Part shown: in pieces, positions 44,893 to 53,840 of the stretch
Layout: the number at the start of each line of letters is the position of its first letter
How positions within the stretch are numbered: position 1 is the stretch's first letter
NCBI GenBank assembly: GCA_934098435.1
Contig: CAKOOV010000002.1
Coordinates: forward strand, 1-64,000
Direction of reading: 5' to 3'
Length of the DNA: 64,000 nucleotides
Source: an uncultured Bacilli bacterium
GTDB taxonomy: Bacteria > Bacillota_I > Bacilli_A > RF39 > UBA660
Notes under the pieces: generated by a model
Told to the model about the DNA's origin: nothing
The model's input: the letters and a program-made list of their open reading frames with translations, nothing else
The model's database searches: none
Translations under genes and position numbers: made by a program

Positions 44893-46164
44893 CTATTTAA
44901 TAATTTCATAAATAAGACTACTATTATCATTATTTATATTATCACTAATCTTAAATAACTTATTCTTATCAAATAAAGGAACATCCTTATTTGTATATAA
45001 AGTTAAAATAGTATCATTAATATTAACATAATCATTAATATTTTTATTAATAATAATACCAGCAGAATAATCAATCTTATCATCCTTATTCTGACGACCC
45101 GCTCCTAAATGCATAGATAACTTAGCAATTTCTAAAGAAGAAATATCCGTCAAATAACCAGAAGTATCACTCTTAATCTCATATATCATATTACTTTTAG
45201 GAAGCTTAGTAATATCACCATGTTGATAAAGTACAAACTCTAAAAACTTATTATAAGCCTTCTTACTTCTAATAGCATCCAATACCATATCATTAGCTTC
45301 TTCATAAGAAATATTCCTTCCTAAGGATACCATATAACTAGCAAGACTAATACATAGTTTTTGTAAATTACTCTCTTTATTATAATATAAAGTATTAATA
45401 GCCTCTAATACCTCTAAAGAATTACCAACATTATTACCAAGAGGAATATTCATATTAGTAAGAAGACATATAACTTCCATACCATTCTCCTTACCTATCT
45501 TAATCATAAGATTACCTAATCTTTTAGCGGACTCAATATCTTTAACTAAAGCACCCTCTCCAACTTTAAGATCAATAACAAGTTTTTTAGAACCAGAAGC
45601 AATCTTTTTACTCATAATCGAAGAAGCAATAAGTGGAATAGATTCCGTCGTACCAGTAACATCCCTAAGAGCATATATTTTCTTATCAGCCAAAGCAACA
45701 TCATCAGTTTGACTAGTTATAGCCATACCAATATCTTCAATTTCATGAATAAATTCATCTTTACTAAGATTAGTTCTAAACCCAGGTATAGATTCCAATT
45801 TATCAATAGTACCACCAGTATATCCAAGTCCCCTACCACTCATCTTAGCCACCTTACATCCACATGCCGCAACAATAGGAGCAATAATCAAAGTAGTCTT
45901 ATCACCTACACCACCAGTAGAATGTTTATCAACAACATTATCCAAAAAACTCAAATCAATAGTATTACCAGATAACATCATATACTTAGTTAAATAAATA
46001 ACTTCATTATCAGTCATATCATTAATAGTAATAGCCATAAGTAAAGAAGACATCTGATAGTCACAAATAGAACCATTAGTAAATCCTTCTACTACATATT
46101 TAATTTCTTCCTCTGTAAGTTCCTCTTTATTCTTCTTTTTAAGAATAATATCAATTATATTCAT
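44893..46164 (-). CDS. pdp: Pyrimidine-nucleoside phosphorylase
   Basis: 423 residues. Cleaves thymidine, deoxyuridine or uridine with phosphate to base and (deoxy)ribose 1-phosphate for salvage. The signature VDKHSTGGVGDKTTLIIAP near residue 80 binds phosphate; MSGRGLGYTGGTIDKLE and LRDVTGTTESIPLIASSIMSKK line the active site. Length (about 430) fits the Pdp/DeoA family. AAGGATAGTGG lies before the ATG; a weak TTGTTT-17-TAAAAT promoter can be drawn in the 60 bases upstream. Behind it stands a structured, terminated RNA candidate. Confidence 0.95.
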   Translation of the reverse strand: MNIIDIILKKKNKEELTEEEIKYVVEGFTNGSICDYQMSSLLMAITINDMTDNEVIYLTKYMMLSGNTIDLSFLDNVVDKHSTGGVGDKTTLIIAPIVAACGCKVAKMSGRGLGYTGGTIDKLESIPGFRTNLSKDEFIHEIEDIGMAITSQTDDVALADKKIYALRDVTGTTESIPLIASSIMSKKIASGSKKLVIDLKVGEGALVKDIESAKRLGNLMIKIGKENGMEVICLLTNMNIPLGNNVGNSLEVLEAINTLYYNKESNLQKLCISLASYMVSLGRNISYEEANDMVLDAIRSKKAYNKFLEFVLYQHGDITKLPKSNMIYEIKSDTSGYLTDISSLEIAKLSMHLGAGRQNKDDKIDYSAGIIINKNINDYVNINDTILTLYTNKDVPLFDKNKLFKISDNINNDNSSLIYEIIK

Positions 46165-46229
46165 AATACCACTATCCTTCTATATAATTTTAACATAACA
46201 TAACCATAAAAACAATTATAAACTCAAAA

Positions 46230-46349
46230 AAGTGAGCTATAATGCTCACTTAAGCCATATAAGACTTCAAACTAAGGAGAAAATAGTATTACTACATATA
46301 ACTACCATAGTCTGTGAAAAGGATACTAAGTAATACTATTAATGTATCC
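46230..46349 (-). ncRNA. Candidate structured small RNA
   Basis: An extended -10 (TGATATAAT; TATAAT at 46356-46361) predicts a minus-strand start at about 46349. The RNA would begin with GGATAC, pairing with GTATCC to close a 17-base loop. That loop contains AATAGTATTACT, whose exact 12-base complement follows at 46282-46293, giving a possible long pseudoknot or switch. It ends in an intrinsic terminator: AAGTGAGC/GCTCACTT around six bases (46230-46251) with a T run. About 120 nt in all. No known family fits. It could be a small RNA or a leader of the phosphorylase gene 65 bases further on. Confidence 0.45.
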
Positions 46350-46367
46350 ATACATATTATATCACTT

Positions 46368-47183
46368 TTATTTCTTATTATACTCTGCAGAATTAATAAC
46401 AATACCAAGTATCAAAATAAAACTCAAAATATAAAACCAAATAAGAAGCATAATAATACTAGATAAACCACCATATATTAAATCATATTTAGCAAAATAT
46501 TTAATATAATAACTAAATATAGCGGTAGCAATAACCCAGCCAACAGTAGTAACAAAAGCTCCTAAAGTAGTACTACTCTTATCAATTCTATATGAAGGAG
46601 CAATAGAATAAATAAGTCTAATATTAAAGAAAATAAATAAGAAAGTAATAGGCCATTTAATAGCCTTATATATAAGAAGTATATTTTCTACTACCTTATT
46701 CAAAGATTCATATCTTCCTAATAACAATATAATCTTATCACCAAGCATAGGAACTAAAATAAGGAAAAGAATAGCCATTATAATAATAAGTAATATTAGA
46801 AAAGCCCTAAATCTATCTTTAATTTGTGAAGAATTCGGGGTTTTATACAAATCATTAGAAGCACTAACAATAGCATACATACCATTAGCGGCAGCAATAA
46901 AAGTAAAAATATTTAAAACACCAACTGAAATATCAAAATCCTTACCAGAAATAACTCCCACTACAATATCACTAGCATAACTAGGTAAAAATTCATTAAT
47001 AAGACTAATAACACTATCAATAGATATCGAAAAATAACTAGCCACTATAACAATAATAGTAGCAATAGGAATAATAGCCAAAACAAAACTATATGCTAAG
47101 TAAGCAGGTAAAATTCTAAGTTCTTTTAAACTTAGAATTTTAATAAGCTTACTAAAATACCTTTTAACACTTTTTAAAGACAT
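46368..47183 (-). CDS. YihY/UPF0761-family inner membrane protein
   Basis: About 271 residues with six hydrophobic helices. LPAYLAYSFVLAIIPIATIIV near residue 28 and the C-terminal GGLSSIIMLLIWFYILSFILILG are hallmarks of the YihY (BrkB, formerly ribonuclease BN) family, whose function is unsettled. ATG 47183 is preferred over the GTG at 47195; the ribosome site is weak and the gene follows the GGDEF gene's stop by eight bases, so it is probably translated by coupling. Last protein gene of the operon from 49744. Confidence 0.88.
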   Translation of the reverse strand: MSLKSVKRYFSKLIKILSLKELRILPAYLAYSFVLAIIPIATIIVIVASYFSISIDSVISLINEFLPSYASDIVVGVISGKDFDISVGVLNIFTFIAAANGMYAIVSASNDLYKTPNSSQIKDRFRAFLILLIIIMAILFLILVPMLGDKIILLLGRYESLNKVVENILLIYKAIKWPITFLFIFFNIRLIYSIAPSYRIDKSSTTLGAFVTTVGWVIATAIFSYYIKYFAKYDLIYGGLSSIIMLLIWFYILSFILILGIVINSAEYNKK

Positions 47184-47191
47184 AATATCAC

Positions 47192-49213
47192 TCACTTACT
47201 ATTTTTTTTATTATTCTTCATATCAAGAATAGCTTCATTAATAGCATCATCAACAGTTTTAACATCATCCATTATCATACTATAACCAACAGAAGCCCCA
47301 AAACCATAAGGAAGTTCCTTTAATTCTTTATATATTCTTCTAGTATAATTAACAACATCTTTTTCACTATAGCCAACCATATATATTAAGAATTCATTAC
47401 CATCAGTTCTAATAACATCAGTATTAGGTTCTTGATTAACAATCAAAATACTAGCGGCCTTTTTAATAATAATATCTCCCTCTTCATGACCATGACTATC
47501 ATTAATATCCTTAAGATTATTAAGATCAATTACTACAAATGCCTGAGGATAAATAACATTATCATCCCATTCTTTAATCTTACAATTCAAATAAAGCCTA
47601 TTTTTTAAAGAAGTCATAGAATCAACATATTTAAGCTTTTCATTATTCTTAACAATCTTTTCATTATTCTTTTTCTTTTTAATAATAATAATCAAAGCAA
47701 AAATAACAAGTACCAAGACAACACTACTTAAAAAAATCAAAAGAAGATTAAAATCATGTATATTAGAATTAATATTATAATCATAACGCACAGTATTATA
47801 ACTCATAGTGGATACATAATAACAAAACATATCCGCAAATATCTTATTCTTATTAACATTCCTAATAACAAAAGAATAATCATTATTTAAAGTACCAGTA
47901 TATAACACATAAAAATCACTAAATTTAGTATTCCTATAATACTCATACATATCCTTATCAATAACAAAAATATTATTACCAATATGTTTAATAAATTCAG
48001 AAGAATTATCATAAAGTGTATATTTAATACCATTACTAGTAAGTAAATCATTAATAAAAGTACCATTTATTGTAGTAACTTCCCTATTTTTTAAGCTCTT
48101 AATAGAATCAATAGTAAACTTATCTTTAGATAGAACAACATACTCCTCTTCAAATAAAGAAGGTGTATTAATAATATCAATATTCATATTTTTAGTATTA
48201 AAATTAGCAAAAGCTAAATCAACTTCTCCATGAGACAAAGCAGTCTTAAGCTCATTAACACTATTATATCTATATAATTTAAAATCAACATCATAAATAT
48301 CTTCAAATCCACTCAAATAATTAGATAAAGTACCAACAAATTCCGATGATTCTCCACCAGAATAAGGCATATAATCAATATAGCCAACGACATATTGTGA
48401 AGAATTATATCCAATCTTATCAACATCACTAATCTTCTTATCAAGAAAATATTCCGCTAAAAAATGTTTCTTATAAGAATCAACCTGACTATCTTTACCA
48501 TATAAATTATAAAATTTTTTCATTATATTTAAGAAAGTCTTATCATTAATAGTTAAAACATATTTCTTATAAATATCATTAAAATGAAAAAGTATATTAA
48601 AGTTATTTTCTAATATATAATCAACATACATATTATAAGGAATAATAGCAAAGCACTTATCATCCTTTTTCATATCAGTAACAATATCTTCAATATTTTC
48701 CTTACTTGTAAAAGAAACATTCTTAGCATCAGACAAATAATTAGAAACAATACCAATATCTGACGATAATAACAAAACATTCATATTAGTAATATCCTCT
48801 ATTTTATCGACTGAATCATTCTTATTAGAAATAAGTACATATTTATCTTCATATAGTAAAATATCATTTTTACTAATACTAGCATTACTATCAACAACAT
48901 GAAAAGCACTATCTTTAAAACTAGTAGAATCATTAGCTAAATAAGATATTTTATTAAAATTAATACCATATTTTTCCGAAAAACTATCAAGTAAATCAAA
49001 AGATACACCACTACCATTTTTACCATATACTGGAATATCATTATAAATACTCACATCTATTACACTATTAGCATTATCATTAATCCACTTTTTTTCCAAT
49101 ATTGAAAAACTAGAATCATCTTTACTATAATTAAGTATAAATACCACTAATAAAGATACAAAAATAATACCAGCTAATGCCAAAACAATTACTTTATTAT
49201 TTCTTTTTTTCAT
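47192..49213 (-). CDS. Sensor with two solute-binding-like domains and degenerate GGDEF
   Basis: 673 residues. A first membrane helix (8-28), two extracellular periplasmic-binding (SBP type 3) domains at about 45-245 (ISIYNDIPVYGKNGSG-like start) and 260-470 (VGYIDYMPYSGGESSEFVG...), a second helix (about 492-515) and a cytoplasmic GGDEF domain (535-665). DSMTSLKNRLYLN and VVIDLNNLKDINDSHGHEEGD are well kept, but the signature reads DGNEF at 604-608 in place of GGDEF, so cyclase activity is doubtful. It may bind GTP or c-di-GMP as a receptor. Paired SBP domains imply amino-acid-like ligands. AGGTGA precedes the ATG. Confidence 0.88.
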   Translation of the reverse strand: MKKRNNKVIVLALAGIIFVSLLVVFILNYSKDDSSFSILEKKWINDNANSVIDVSIYNDIPVYGKNGSGVSFDLLDSFSEKYGINFNKISYLANDSTSFKDSAFHVVDSNASISKNDILLYEDKYVLISNKNDSVDKIEDITNMNVLLLSSDIGIVSNYLSDAKNVSFTSKENIEDIVTDMKKDDKCFAIIPYNMYVDYILENNFNILFHFNDIYKKYVLTINDKTFLNIMKKFYNLYGKDSQVDSYKKHFLAEYFLDKKISDVDKIGYNSSQYVVGYIDYMPYSGGESSEFVGTLSNYLSGFEDIYDVDFKLYRYNSVNELKTALSHGEVDLAFANFNTKNMNIDIINTPSLFEEEYVVLSKDKFTIDSIKSLKNREVTTINGTFINDLLTSNGIKYTLYDNSSEFIKHIGNNIFVIDKDMYEYYRNTKFSDFYVLYTGTLNNDYSFVIRNVNKNKIFADMFCYYVSTMSYNTVRYDYNINSNIHDFNLLLIFLSSVVLVLVIFALIIIIKKKKNNEKIVKNNEKLKYVDSMTSLKNRLYLNCKIKEWDDNVIYPQAFVVIDLNNLKDINDSHGHEEGDIIIKKAASILIVNQEPNTDVIRTDGNEFLIYMVGYSEKDVVNYTRRIYKELKELPYGFGASVGYSMIMDDVKTVDDAINEAILDMKNNKKNSK

Positions 49214-49223
49214 ATTAGTTCAC

Positions 49224-49685
49224 CTAACTCTTTACCCATGATATAGCTTCAAGATTATGATGCTTATTGCCAGTAATTACAGTATTATTCTCTTCACCTT
49301 TCCATTCCAAAAAGAACGAAAAATCATAAAAAGACAATTCATCTTTACTATAATTATCTAAAGTATTAGAAGCGATTTCTTTAGCTTTGTCAACACTAGT
49401 ATCATCCTTTAAAACAATAGTTGTATAAACAATCTTTCCCTGTAATCTAATACTAACATCAGTAACTAAATCAGTATTCTTAACCTCTTCTTTTACTTCA
49501 TTATAAGTCTTATCTTCAATCTTAACCTTATCAATACCATCTAATCTATCACCATATTTATTAGAAGAACCACCTAATAACAATTCTAGTGTTATAATCA
49601 AAAGTATTATAAATAATATAATAGCAAGTCCTACTATCGTAGCTAAACCTTTATTTTTCTTAGCCCAATCTTTAATCTTATTCAT
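49224..49685 (-). CDS. Unknown membrane-anchored protein
   Basis: 153 residues. A basic cytoplasmic start (KIKDWAKKNK), one membrane helix (about 14-37) and an extracellular domain of about 110 residues with mixed strands and helices (VSIRLQGKIVYTTIVLKDD, AKEIASNTLDNYS). The fold hint is of small Firmicute proteins with a beta-alpha 'asp23-like' topology, but I cannot name it. First gene of an operon with the GGDEF sensor and YihY protein; AAGGAGAG lies six bases before the ATG. Confidence 0.78.
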   Translation of the reverse strand: MNKIKDWAKKNKGLATIVGLAIILFIILLIITLELLLGGSSNKYGDRLDGIDKVKIEDKTYNEVKEEVKNTDLVTDVSIRLQGKIVYTTIVLKDDTSVDKAKEIASNTLDNYSKDELSFYDFSFFLEWKGEENNTVITGNKHHNLEAISWVKS

Positions 49686-49715
49686 CTCAACTCTCCTTCT
49701 TATTAATATAAATAT

Positions 49716-49744
49716 ATTATACTATAAAGATAAATATTTATCAA
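49716..49744 (-). promoter_or_regulatory. Promoter of the GGDEF-YihY operon
   Basis: Minus-strand TTGATA (49739-49744), 17 bases, TATAAT (49716-49721), 31 bases above the ATG at 49685. Confidence 0.75.
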
Positions 49745-49791
49745 GATAATTAAAACTATTTTATTATCGCCTCACACTTCATTGTTCGTCG

Positions 49792-49819
49792 TTTTCTAAT
49801 GCCTAAAGTCATTAGAAAA
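49792..49819. repeat. 10-bp hairpin between divergent genes
   Basis: TTTTCTAATG/CATTAGAAAA around eight bases, at the edge of a locally GC-richer patch (49768-49792) in the 226-base gap. No T run on either strand fits a neighbouring gene, so its role is unclear. Confidence 0.5.
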
Positions 49820-49911
49820 AAATTTTATAATAAATTTTAATAAATATTACAATTTTATTAAAAAATTAGTGTTTATATATATGAGGAGGTAAAATATAGA
49901 AGGGAGTATTA

Positions 49912-50802
49912 ATGATAGATGTAAGAGATAAGATAAGAATATGTAATGATGTAGTATTTAAAAGTATATTCTTAAAAGAAAGAGATGCTCTAATAACGAT
50001 GATTTATGATATTACTGGTATTAATGAAAAGATAAATAAAGATGAAATAATTACTGGTTATGAATTAGAGCCATATACTATAAAAGGTAAAGTTAATAGA
50101 AGTGATATGTTAATAGGAATAGGAAAGAATAATTATCTAAATGTTGAAATTAATTATAAACACGAAAGAAATGTTATTGCAAGAAATATGATTCAACTAT
50201 TTAGAATAACTAATCAAGTAGTGGAATCTGGTATGACTGATAAAGAGTTAAGTCTTAAGATGGTAGGACAATTGAATTTAAATACTTTTAGAAATTCAAA
50301 TAATAAGATAATACAAATAGGAGCTTATGCTGATTTAGATACTGGAAGAGAACTTGATTATGGAGTAATAAAAATATGGAACTTAGATATTGAAAAATGT
50401 TATAAAATGTTGTATAATAATACTGAAAAGATTAAATATGCAACAAAAATGGAAAGATGGGGAGCAATACTATATTGTAGTATAAATAATATAGAATTAA
50501 TATCCCAATTGTTAGGAGATGATCTTTTGACTATGGAAGCAAAAGAAAAGTTTATAGTAAAAATTAAAGATGCTAATAGTAGTGATAGAATAATACAAGA
50601 TTGGATGGTAGAAGAGAATAATCGTCTTCGTCTTGAAGGACAACTTGCTTATGCTAAAGATGAAGGCACCTTACAAGGCATTGAAACAAAAACTATAGAT
50701 GTTATTCGAAGTATGTTAAAGAAAAACATTGATTATAATACAATATCTGAGATAACTAATAAAAGTATTGAAGAGATAAAAGAAATAGAAAAAAATATTT
50801 AA
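49912..50802 (+). CDS. Rpn/PD-(D/E)XK nuclease family protein
   Basis: 296 residues. The opening IRICNDVVFKSIFLKERDALITMIYDITG is typical for the 'Rpn family recombination-promoting nuclease / PD-(D/E)XK transposase' group (two adjoining parts shown as one run of motifs: NDVVFKSIF and ALITMIYDITG). The nuclease core lies in VNRSDMLIGIGKNNYLNVEINY, where D and E-x-N stand for the D...ExK/Q site; the final polar residue is Asn, unlike the usual Gln. The C-terminus has coiled helices (SIEEIKEIEKN). Two ribosome sites (GAGGAGG, AGAAGGGAG) precede the ATG. No inverted repeats flank it, so I do not call it a mobile element. Confidence 0.85.
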   Translation: MIDVRDKIRICNDVVFKSIFLKERDALITMIYDITGINEKINKDEIITGYELEPYTIKGKVNRSDMLIGIGKNNYLNVEINYKHERNVIARNMIQLFRITNQVVESGMTDKELSLKMVGQLNLNTFRNSNNKIIQIGAYADLDTGRELDYGVIKIWNLDIEKCYKMLYNNTEKIKYATKMERWGAILYCSINNIELISQLLGDDLLTMEAKEKFIVKIKDANSSDRIIQDWMVEENNRLRLEGQLAYAKDEGTLQGIETKTIDVIRSMLKKNIDYNTISEITNKSIEEIKEIEKNI

Positions 50803-50827
50803 TAATAATTTAAATATTTTACCCCTC

Positions 50828-50850
50828 AAAAGTAGACCATGTCTACTTTT
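50828..50850. terminator. Bidirectional terminator
   Basis: AAAAGTAGAC/GTCTACTTTT with a three-base loop between the Rpn gene and the convergent 50866 gene. Confidence 0.85.
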
Positions 50851-50865
50851 TATTAAATATAAATA

Positions 50866-51189
50866 TTAATCCTCTACCAATTTACTAGCCACTTTAAACA
50901 TACCTTCTATACCTTTTTTTAAAAAAGAATTAACTTTAAAAGAAACTTTATTAGTACCAGTAGTAAGTCTAGAAGTATAATCCTTAGTAGTATTTACAAC
51001 ATAATCCTCCATAAGTACATCCTTTCCATCTTTCAAATCCTTTTCAAACCTTTCCATAGATTCTTTAGTCATAACAGTTTTATTACGAAGATTATATTCA
51101 TAATAACCACTTTCTTCTATAACATAACTAATAATAAATATAATAAATATAAGTCCAAATATAAATTTAATTATCTTCTTTTTATTCAT
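50866..51189 (-). CDS. Unknown small membrane protein co-transcribed with spoIIP
   Basis: About 107 residues: a basic start, one membrane helix (about 7-22) and an extracellular part of 80 residues (LRNKTVMTKESMERFEKDLKDGKDV..., then a hydrophobic-basic tail SFLKKGIEGMFKVASKLVED that may be amphipathic). No family recognised. It overlaps spoIIP by eight bases, so the two are translated together and may work together. The start at 51189 follows GGTGATGGA inside spoIIP. Confidence 0.72.
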   Translation of the reverse strand: MNKKKIIKFIFGLIFIIFIISYVIEESGYYEYNLRNKTVMTKESMERFEKDLKDGKDVLMEDYVVNTTKDYTSRLTTGTNKVSFKVNSFLKKGIEGMFKVASKLVED

Positions 51190-52207
51190 TTCCATCACCA
51201 TTTATAAGATAATTAAAAATATTAGAAAGAGCCTCTGTAGTATTAAGAACCTCATCAATATTATTATAAACACCACCAACTTCAATAAGTACTGAATTAG
51301 GACTTATATCCTGATTATAAATACCATCAACCCCTTCTCCCTCTTTCTTTAAAATACCTTTAGATAATCCTGGATAATATTTATTACTAATATTATTTAT
51401 TCTTTCCGCTATATCCAAATTACTTTTATAGTTATCATGCTCTAATCCTACTACAAATAATATTCTTGCATAATTCTTACCATTAATATTAGTAGTACTG
51501 CTATTCTTACTAACAGAATCCCTATGAATATCAACAAAATATTTAATAGAAGAATACTTATTTTTTTTATCTAAAATAAATATTCTTGATGCCTTATAAC
51601 TACTAGCATGATTCCATCCATTCATATTTAAAAATTCCGTCAAATTAGCATCCTCTACTATCGTAGATAATCCCCTACTGTTAAGTTTTTCTTTAAGTAA
51701 ATATGAAGCCATAAGAACATTAGGAGTAATACCATATACATCCAAATTAGTATTATCATAATTCTCAAGCTGATGAGAATTATAAATGTAAATAATAGGA
51801 TTATCAATATCAACAGGATTAGGATCTTCCATATAAGAACTAACTTTTTTAAGTTCTTCAAGATTACTATAATCATCATTATGCATAAGAGAAACAGTCT
51901 TATCATTATCACCATACATAAAAATACCACTATCAAGTATACTCTTAGGATTACTAATATCAATATTAAATAAAAAATTAGTACTAGAATTAACAATATT
52001 AATCATCTTATAATCCGTCATCATATGACTATTTCCACCACCAAGTAAAAACTTAATAAACTTAGTATTATCAATCTTCTTACTATTGTTTAAAGAATAA
52101 TAAAAAGTAATAGAAAAAATAGTATAAATAATTATCATATATAAAATATTTTTTCTAATAAATCTTCCATATTTTTTCTTAGAAGATTTAAGCTTCATCT
52201 TACCCAT
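51182..52207 (-). CDS. spoIIP: Stage II sporulation protein P (peptidoglycan hydrolase)
   Basis: 341 residues. A membrane helix (about 19-40) precedes an extracellular linker and a C-terminal amidase/endopeptidase domain. Signatures: PIIYIYNSHQLENYD near residue 145, YFVDIHRDSVSKN near 235, ARILFVVGLEHDNYKSN, and VLIEVGGVYNNIDEVLNT near 310, giving the His...His...Glu zinc site. In Bacillus SpoIIP strips peptidoglycan during engulfment together with SpoIID and SpoIIM. Here no other sporulation gene is seen, so it may be a relic or a reused wall hydrolase. GGTGATGG lies before the ATG. Confidence 0.92.
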   Translation of the reverse strand: MGKMKLKSSKKKYGRFIRKNILYMIIIYTIFSITFYYSLNNSKKIDNTKFIKFLLGGGNSHMMTDYKMINIVNSSTNFLFNIDISNPKSILDSGIFMYGDNDKTVSLMHNDDYSNLEELKKVSSYMEDPNPVDIDNPIIYIYNSHQLENYDNTNLDVYGITPNVLMASYLLKEKLNSRGLSTIVEDANLTEFLNMNGWNHASSYKASRIFILDKKNKYSSIKYFVDIHRDSVSKNSSTTNINGKNYARILFVVGLEHDNYKSNLDIAERINNISNKYYPGLSKGILKKEGEGVDGIYNQDISPNSVLIEVGGVYNNIDEVLNTTEALSNIFNYLINGDGNE

Positions 52208-52260
52208 TAACCATCACCACTATTAGTATATATTAGTAGTAGTTAAATATATGTCGAAAA

Positions 52261-52284
52261 AATAGACATATCACTATGTCTATT
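52261..52284 (-). terminator. Terminator of the rsmE operon
   Basis: AATAGACATA/TATGTCTATT around four bases with a minus-strand T run. The stop codon of the 52280-53089 gene is in the stem. Confidence 0.82.
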
Positions 52285-53089
52285 GTAAATCCAATCTAAA
52301 ATTTTTAAGTTCATCAATAAATTCATCAGTTTCTTCATCTTCAGTAATATTATATATCTTATCTTTCACTTTAAGAAGTTCATCGTAACTAATAATAGCC
52401 TCTTCTTCCTGTTTTTTCTCATACTCTGTAAGTTCTATATTAGAAGGCTTAACATCTTTTTCCATTCTAGAAACAACATCTCCAGCAAAACGCATACTAT
52501 CATTAACATCATACACATCTTCCATACTTTCAAGTGGTGATAAACCATCCTCGCCTAAATCTATACCATTAATATCTAAACCATCATTATAATCATTAAA
52601 AGTAGTATCAGAAGAATCTTCCTTTTTAACTATGTTAATAGGGGAAGTTTGTCCCCTAGTATTCATCTCTCTAAGTACATTCTTCTTATATGGTCCATTT
52701 ACATCTTGAATATTATCTTTTATCACTTTTGTTTCATTAACTATTGGTTTAATCTCATTAACCATTTGAATATCATTCATAGGTTCATCTTTTACTACTT
52801 CTTTCACTTCAGTTAAATAAGTAGTATCATCTTCTAATATTTTATCTTCTTTAGTAGGAGTATTACTAACCACAGGTATTTCTTTATTTTCTATTGAAAT
52901 ATCCTCATCTATAGTATTAACATCATTCCTATTTTCCTTTAATAACTTAATAAGTTTTTTATTTTTAAGATATAAAACAATAAGTAAAAATATTAAAAAT
53001 ATAAATAAAAAAGCAACTATCCAAAAGAAAAACAAACCATTTGAAGACAAATTATTATAAAAATCATTAAATGAATTAAGTAAATTCAT
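52280..53089 (-). CDS. Unknown single-pass membrane protein with acidic tail
   Basis: About 269 residues: a short extracellular start, one membrane helix (about 20-42), a basic anchor (LKNKKLIKLLKENR) and a long cytoplasmic region rich in Asp, Glu, Val and Asn, mostly disordered, ending in a predicted helix (EYEKKQEEEAIISYDELLKVKDKIY). The layout resembles bitopic scaffold proteins that recruit partners to the membrane, but no family is recognised. GAGGTG seven bases before 53089 overlaps the rsmE stop codon, so the gene is coupled to rsmE. Confidence 0.72.
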   Translation of the reverse strand: MNLLNSFNDFYNNLSSNGLFFFWIVAFLFIFLIFLLIVLYLKNKKLIKLLKENRNDVNTIDEDISIENKEIPVVSNTPTKEDKILEDDTTYLTEVKEVVKDEPMNDIQMVNEIKPIVNETKVIKDNIQDVNGPYKKNVLREMNTRGQTSPINIVKKEDSSDTTFNDYNDGLDINGIDLGEDGLSPLESMEDVYDVNDSMRFAGDVVSRMEKDVKPSNIELTEYEKKQEEEAIISYDELLKVKDKIYNITEDEETDEFIDELKNFRLDLQ

Positions 53090-53090
53090 A

Positions 53091-53807
53091 TTACTCACCT
53101 CTACTACCATAATAGTTTATTATAGAAGCCACATATATACACGCAGTCTCTACTCTAAAAATTAAATTACCAAAAGAAACCGGACTATAACCATTATTAA
53201 TTAAATAGTCCTCTTCCCTATCACTAATACCACCTTCAGGTCCTATTACCACTACAATTTTAGCACAATTATCTATCTTTTGTAAATAGCAATTCAATAA
53301 TTTATCCTTTTCTTTTGTTGAAGCAACTAGCCTAACATCACCATCTATTTTAGATAAATCCTTTAAATTAATAATATCATGAATAATAGGAACACTAATT
53401 CTTTTAGACTGCTCGCTAGCTTCTTTACATATAGTATTCCATCTTATCATTTTTTTACTAATTTTATTATCATCTATTTTAACAATACTTCTCTCCATAT
53501 TAACAGGAATAATCTCATTTACACCAAGTTCAGTAAGTTTTTGTAAAATAAGATCCATCTTCTGTTCCTTAACAAGACCTAAAGCCACAGTAACATCCAA
53601 ATTAATTTTATTTTCTTCATTTATAATATCAATAATTGATAAAGATAGAGGTTCTATAGAATCTATATTACATATATATAACTTCTTATCAAACACAACC
53701 TCTATTCTATCACCAATCTTCATTCTCATAACATTCTTAATATGATGAATATCACTATCTCTAAGTATAATTTTATCATTATATTCCTTAGCAAAATATC
53801 TTTGCAT
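53091..53807 (-). CDS. rsmE: 16S rRNA m3U1498 methyltransferase
   Basis: 238 residues. A PUA-like N-terminal domain (residues 1-70; HHIKNVMRMKIGDRIEVVFD) and a SPOUT knot domain. LGLVKEQKMDLILQKLTELGV and the SAM-binding VVVIGPEGGISDREEDYL near 190 with VSFGNLIFRVETACIYV are the RsmE signatures. It methylates N3 of U1498 in 16S rRNA. GGAGTGAT lies before the ATG and an extended -10 promoter just above. Confidence 0.95.
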   Translation of the reverse strand: MQRYFAKEYNDKIILRDSDIHHIKNVMRMKIGDRIEVVFDKKLYICNIDSIEPLSLSIIDIINEENKINLDVTVALGLVKEQKMDLILQKLTELGVNEIIPVNMERSIVKIDDNKISKKMIRWNTICKEASEQSKRISVPIIHDIINLKDLSKIDGDVRLVASTKEKDKLLNCYLQKIDNCAKIVVVIGPEGGISDREEDYLINNGYSPVSFGNLIFRVETACIYVASIINYYGSRGE

Positions 53808-53840
53808 AATATCACTCCATACACAATAATTCGTAAATTA

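Noticed and set aside
46305..46312. Minus-strand GACTATGG in the small RNA, as in purine riboswitches
   Set aside because: The other conserved purine-riboswitch blocks and the three-way junction stems are missing, so the match is chance.
46299..46312. Short leader peptide ATG-GTA-GTT... inside the small RNA
   Set aside because: A 13-codon frame without ribosome site and without enrichment for any codon that could explain attenuation.
49912..50802. Insertion sequence suggested by the 'transposase' label of Rpn-like proteins
   Set aside because: No terminal inverted repeats or target duplications flank the gene, and the fold is a restriction-type nuclease.
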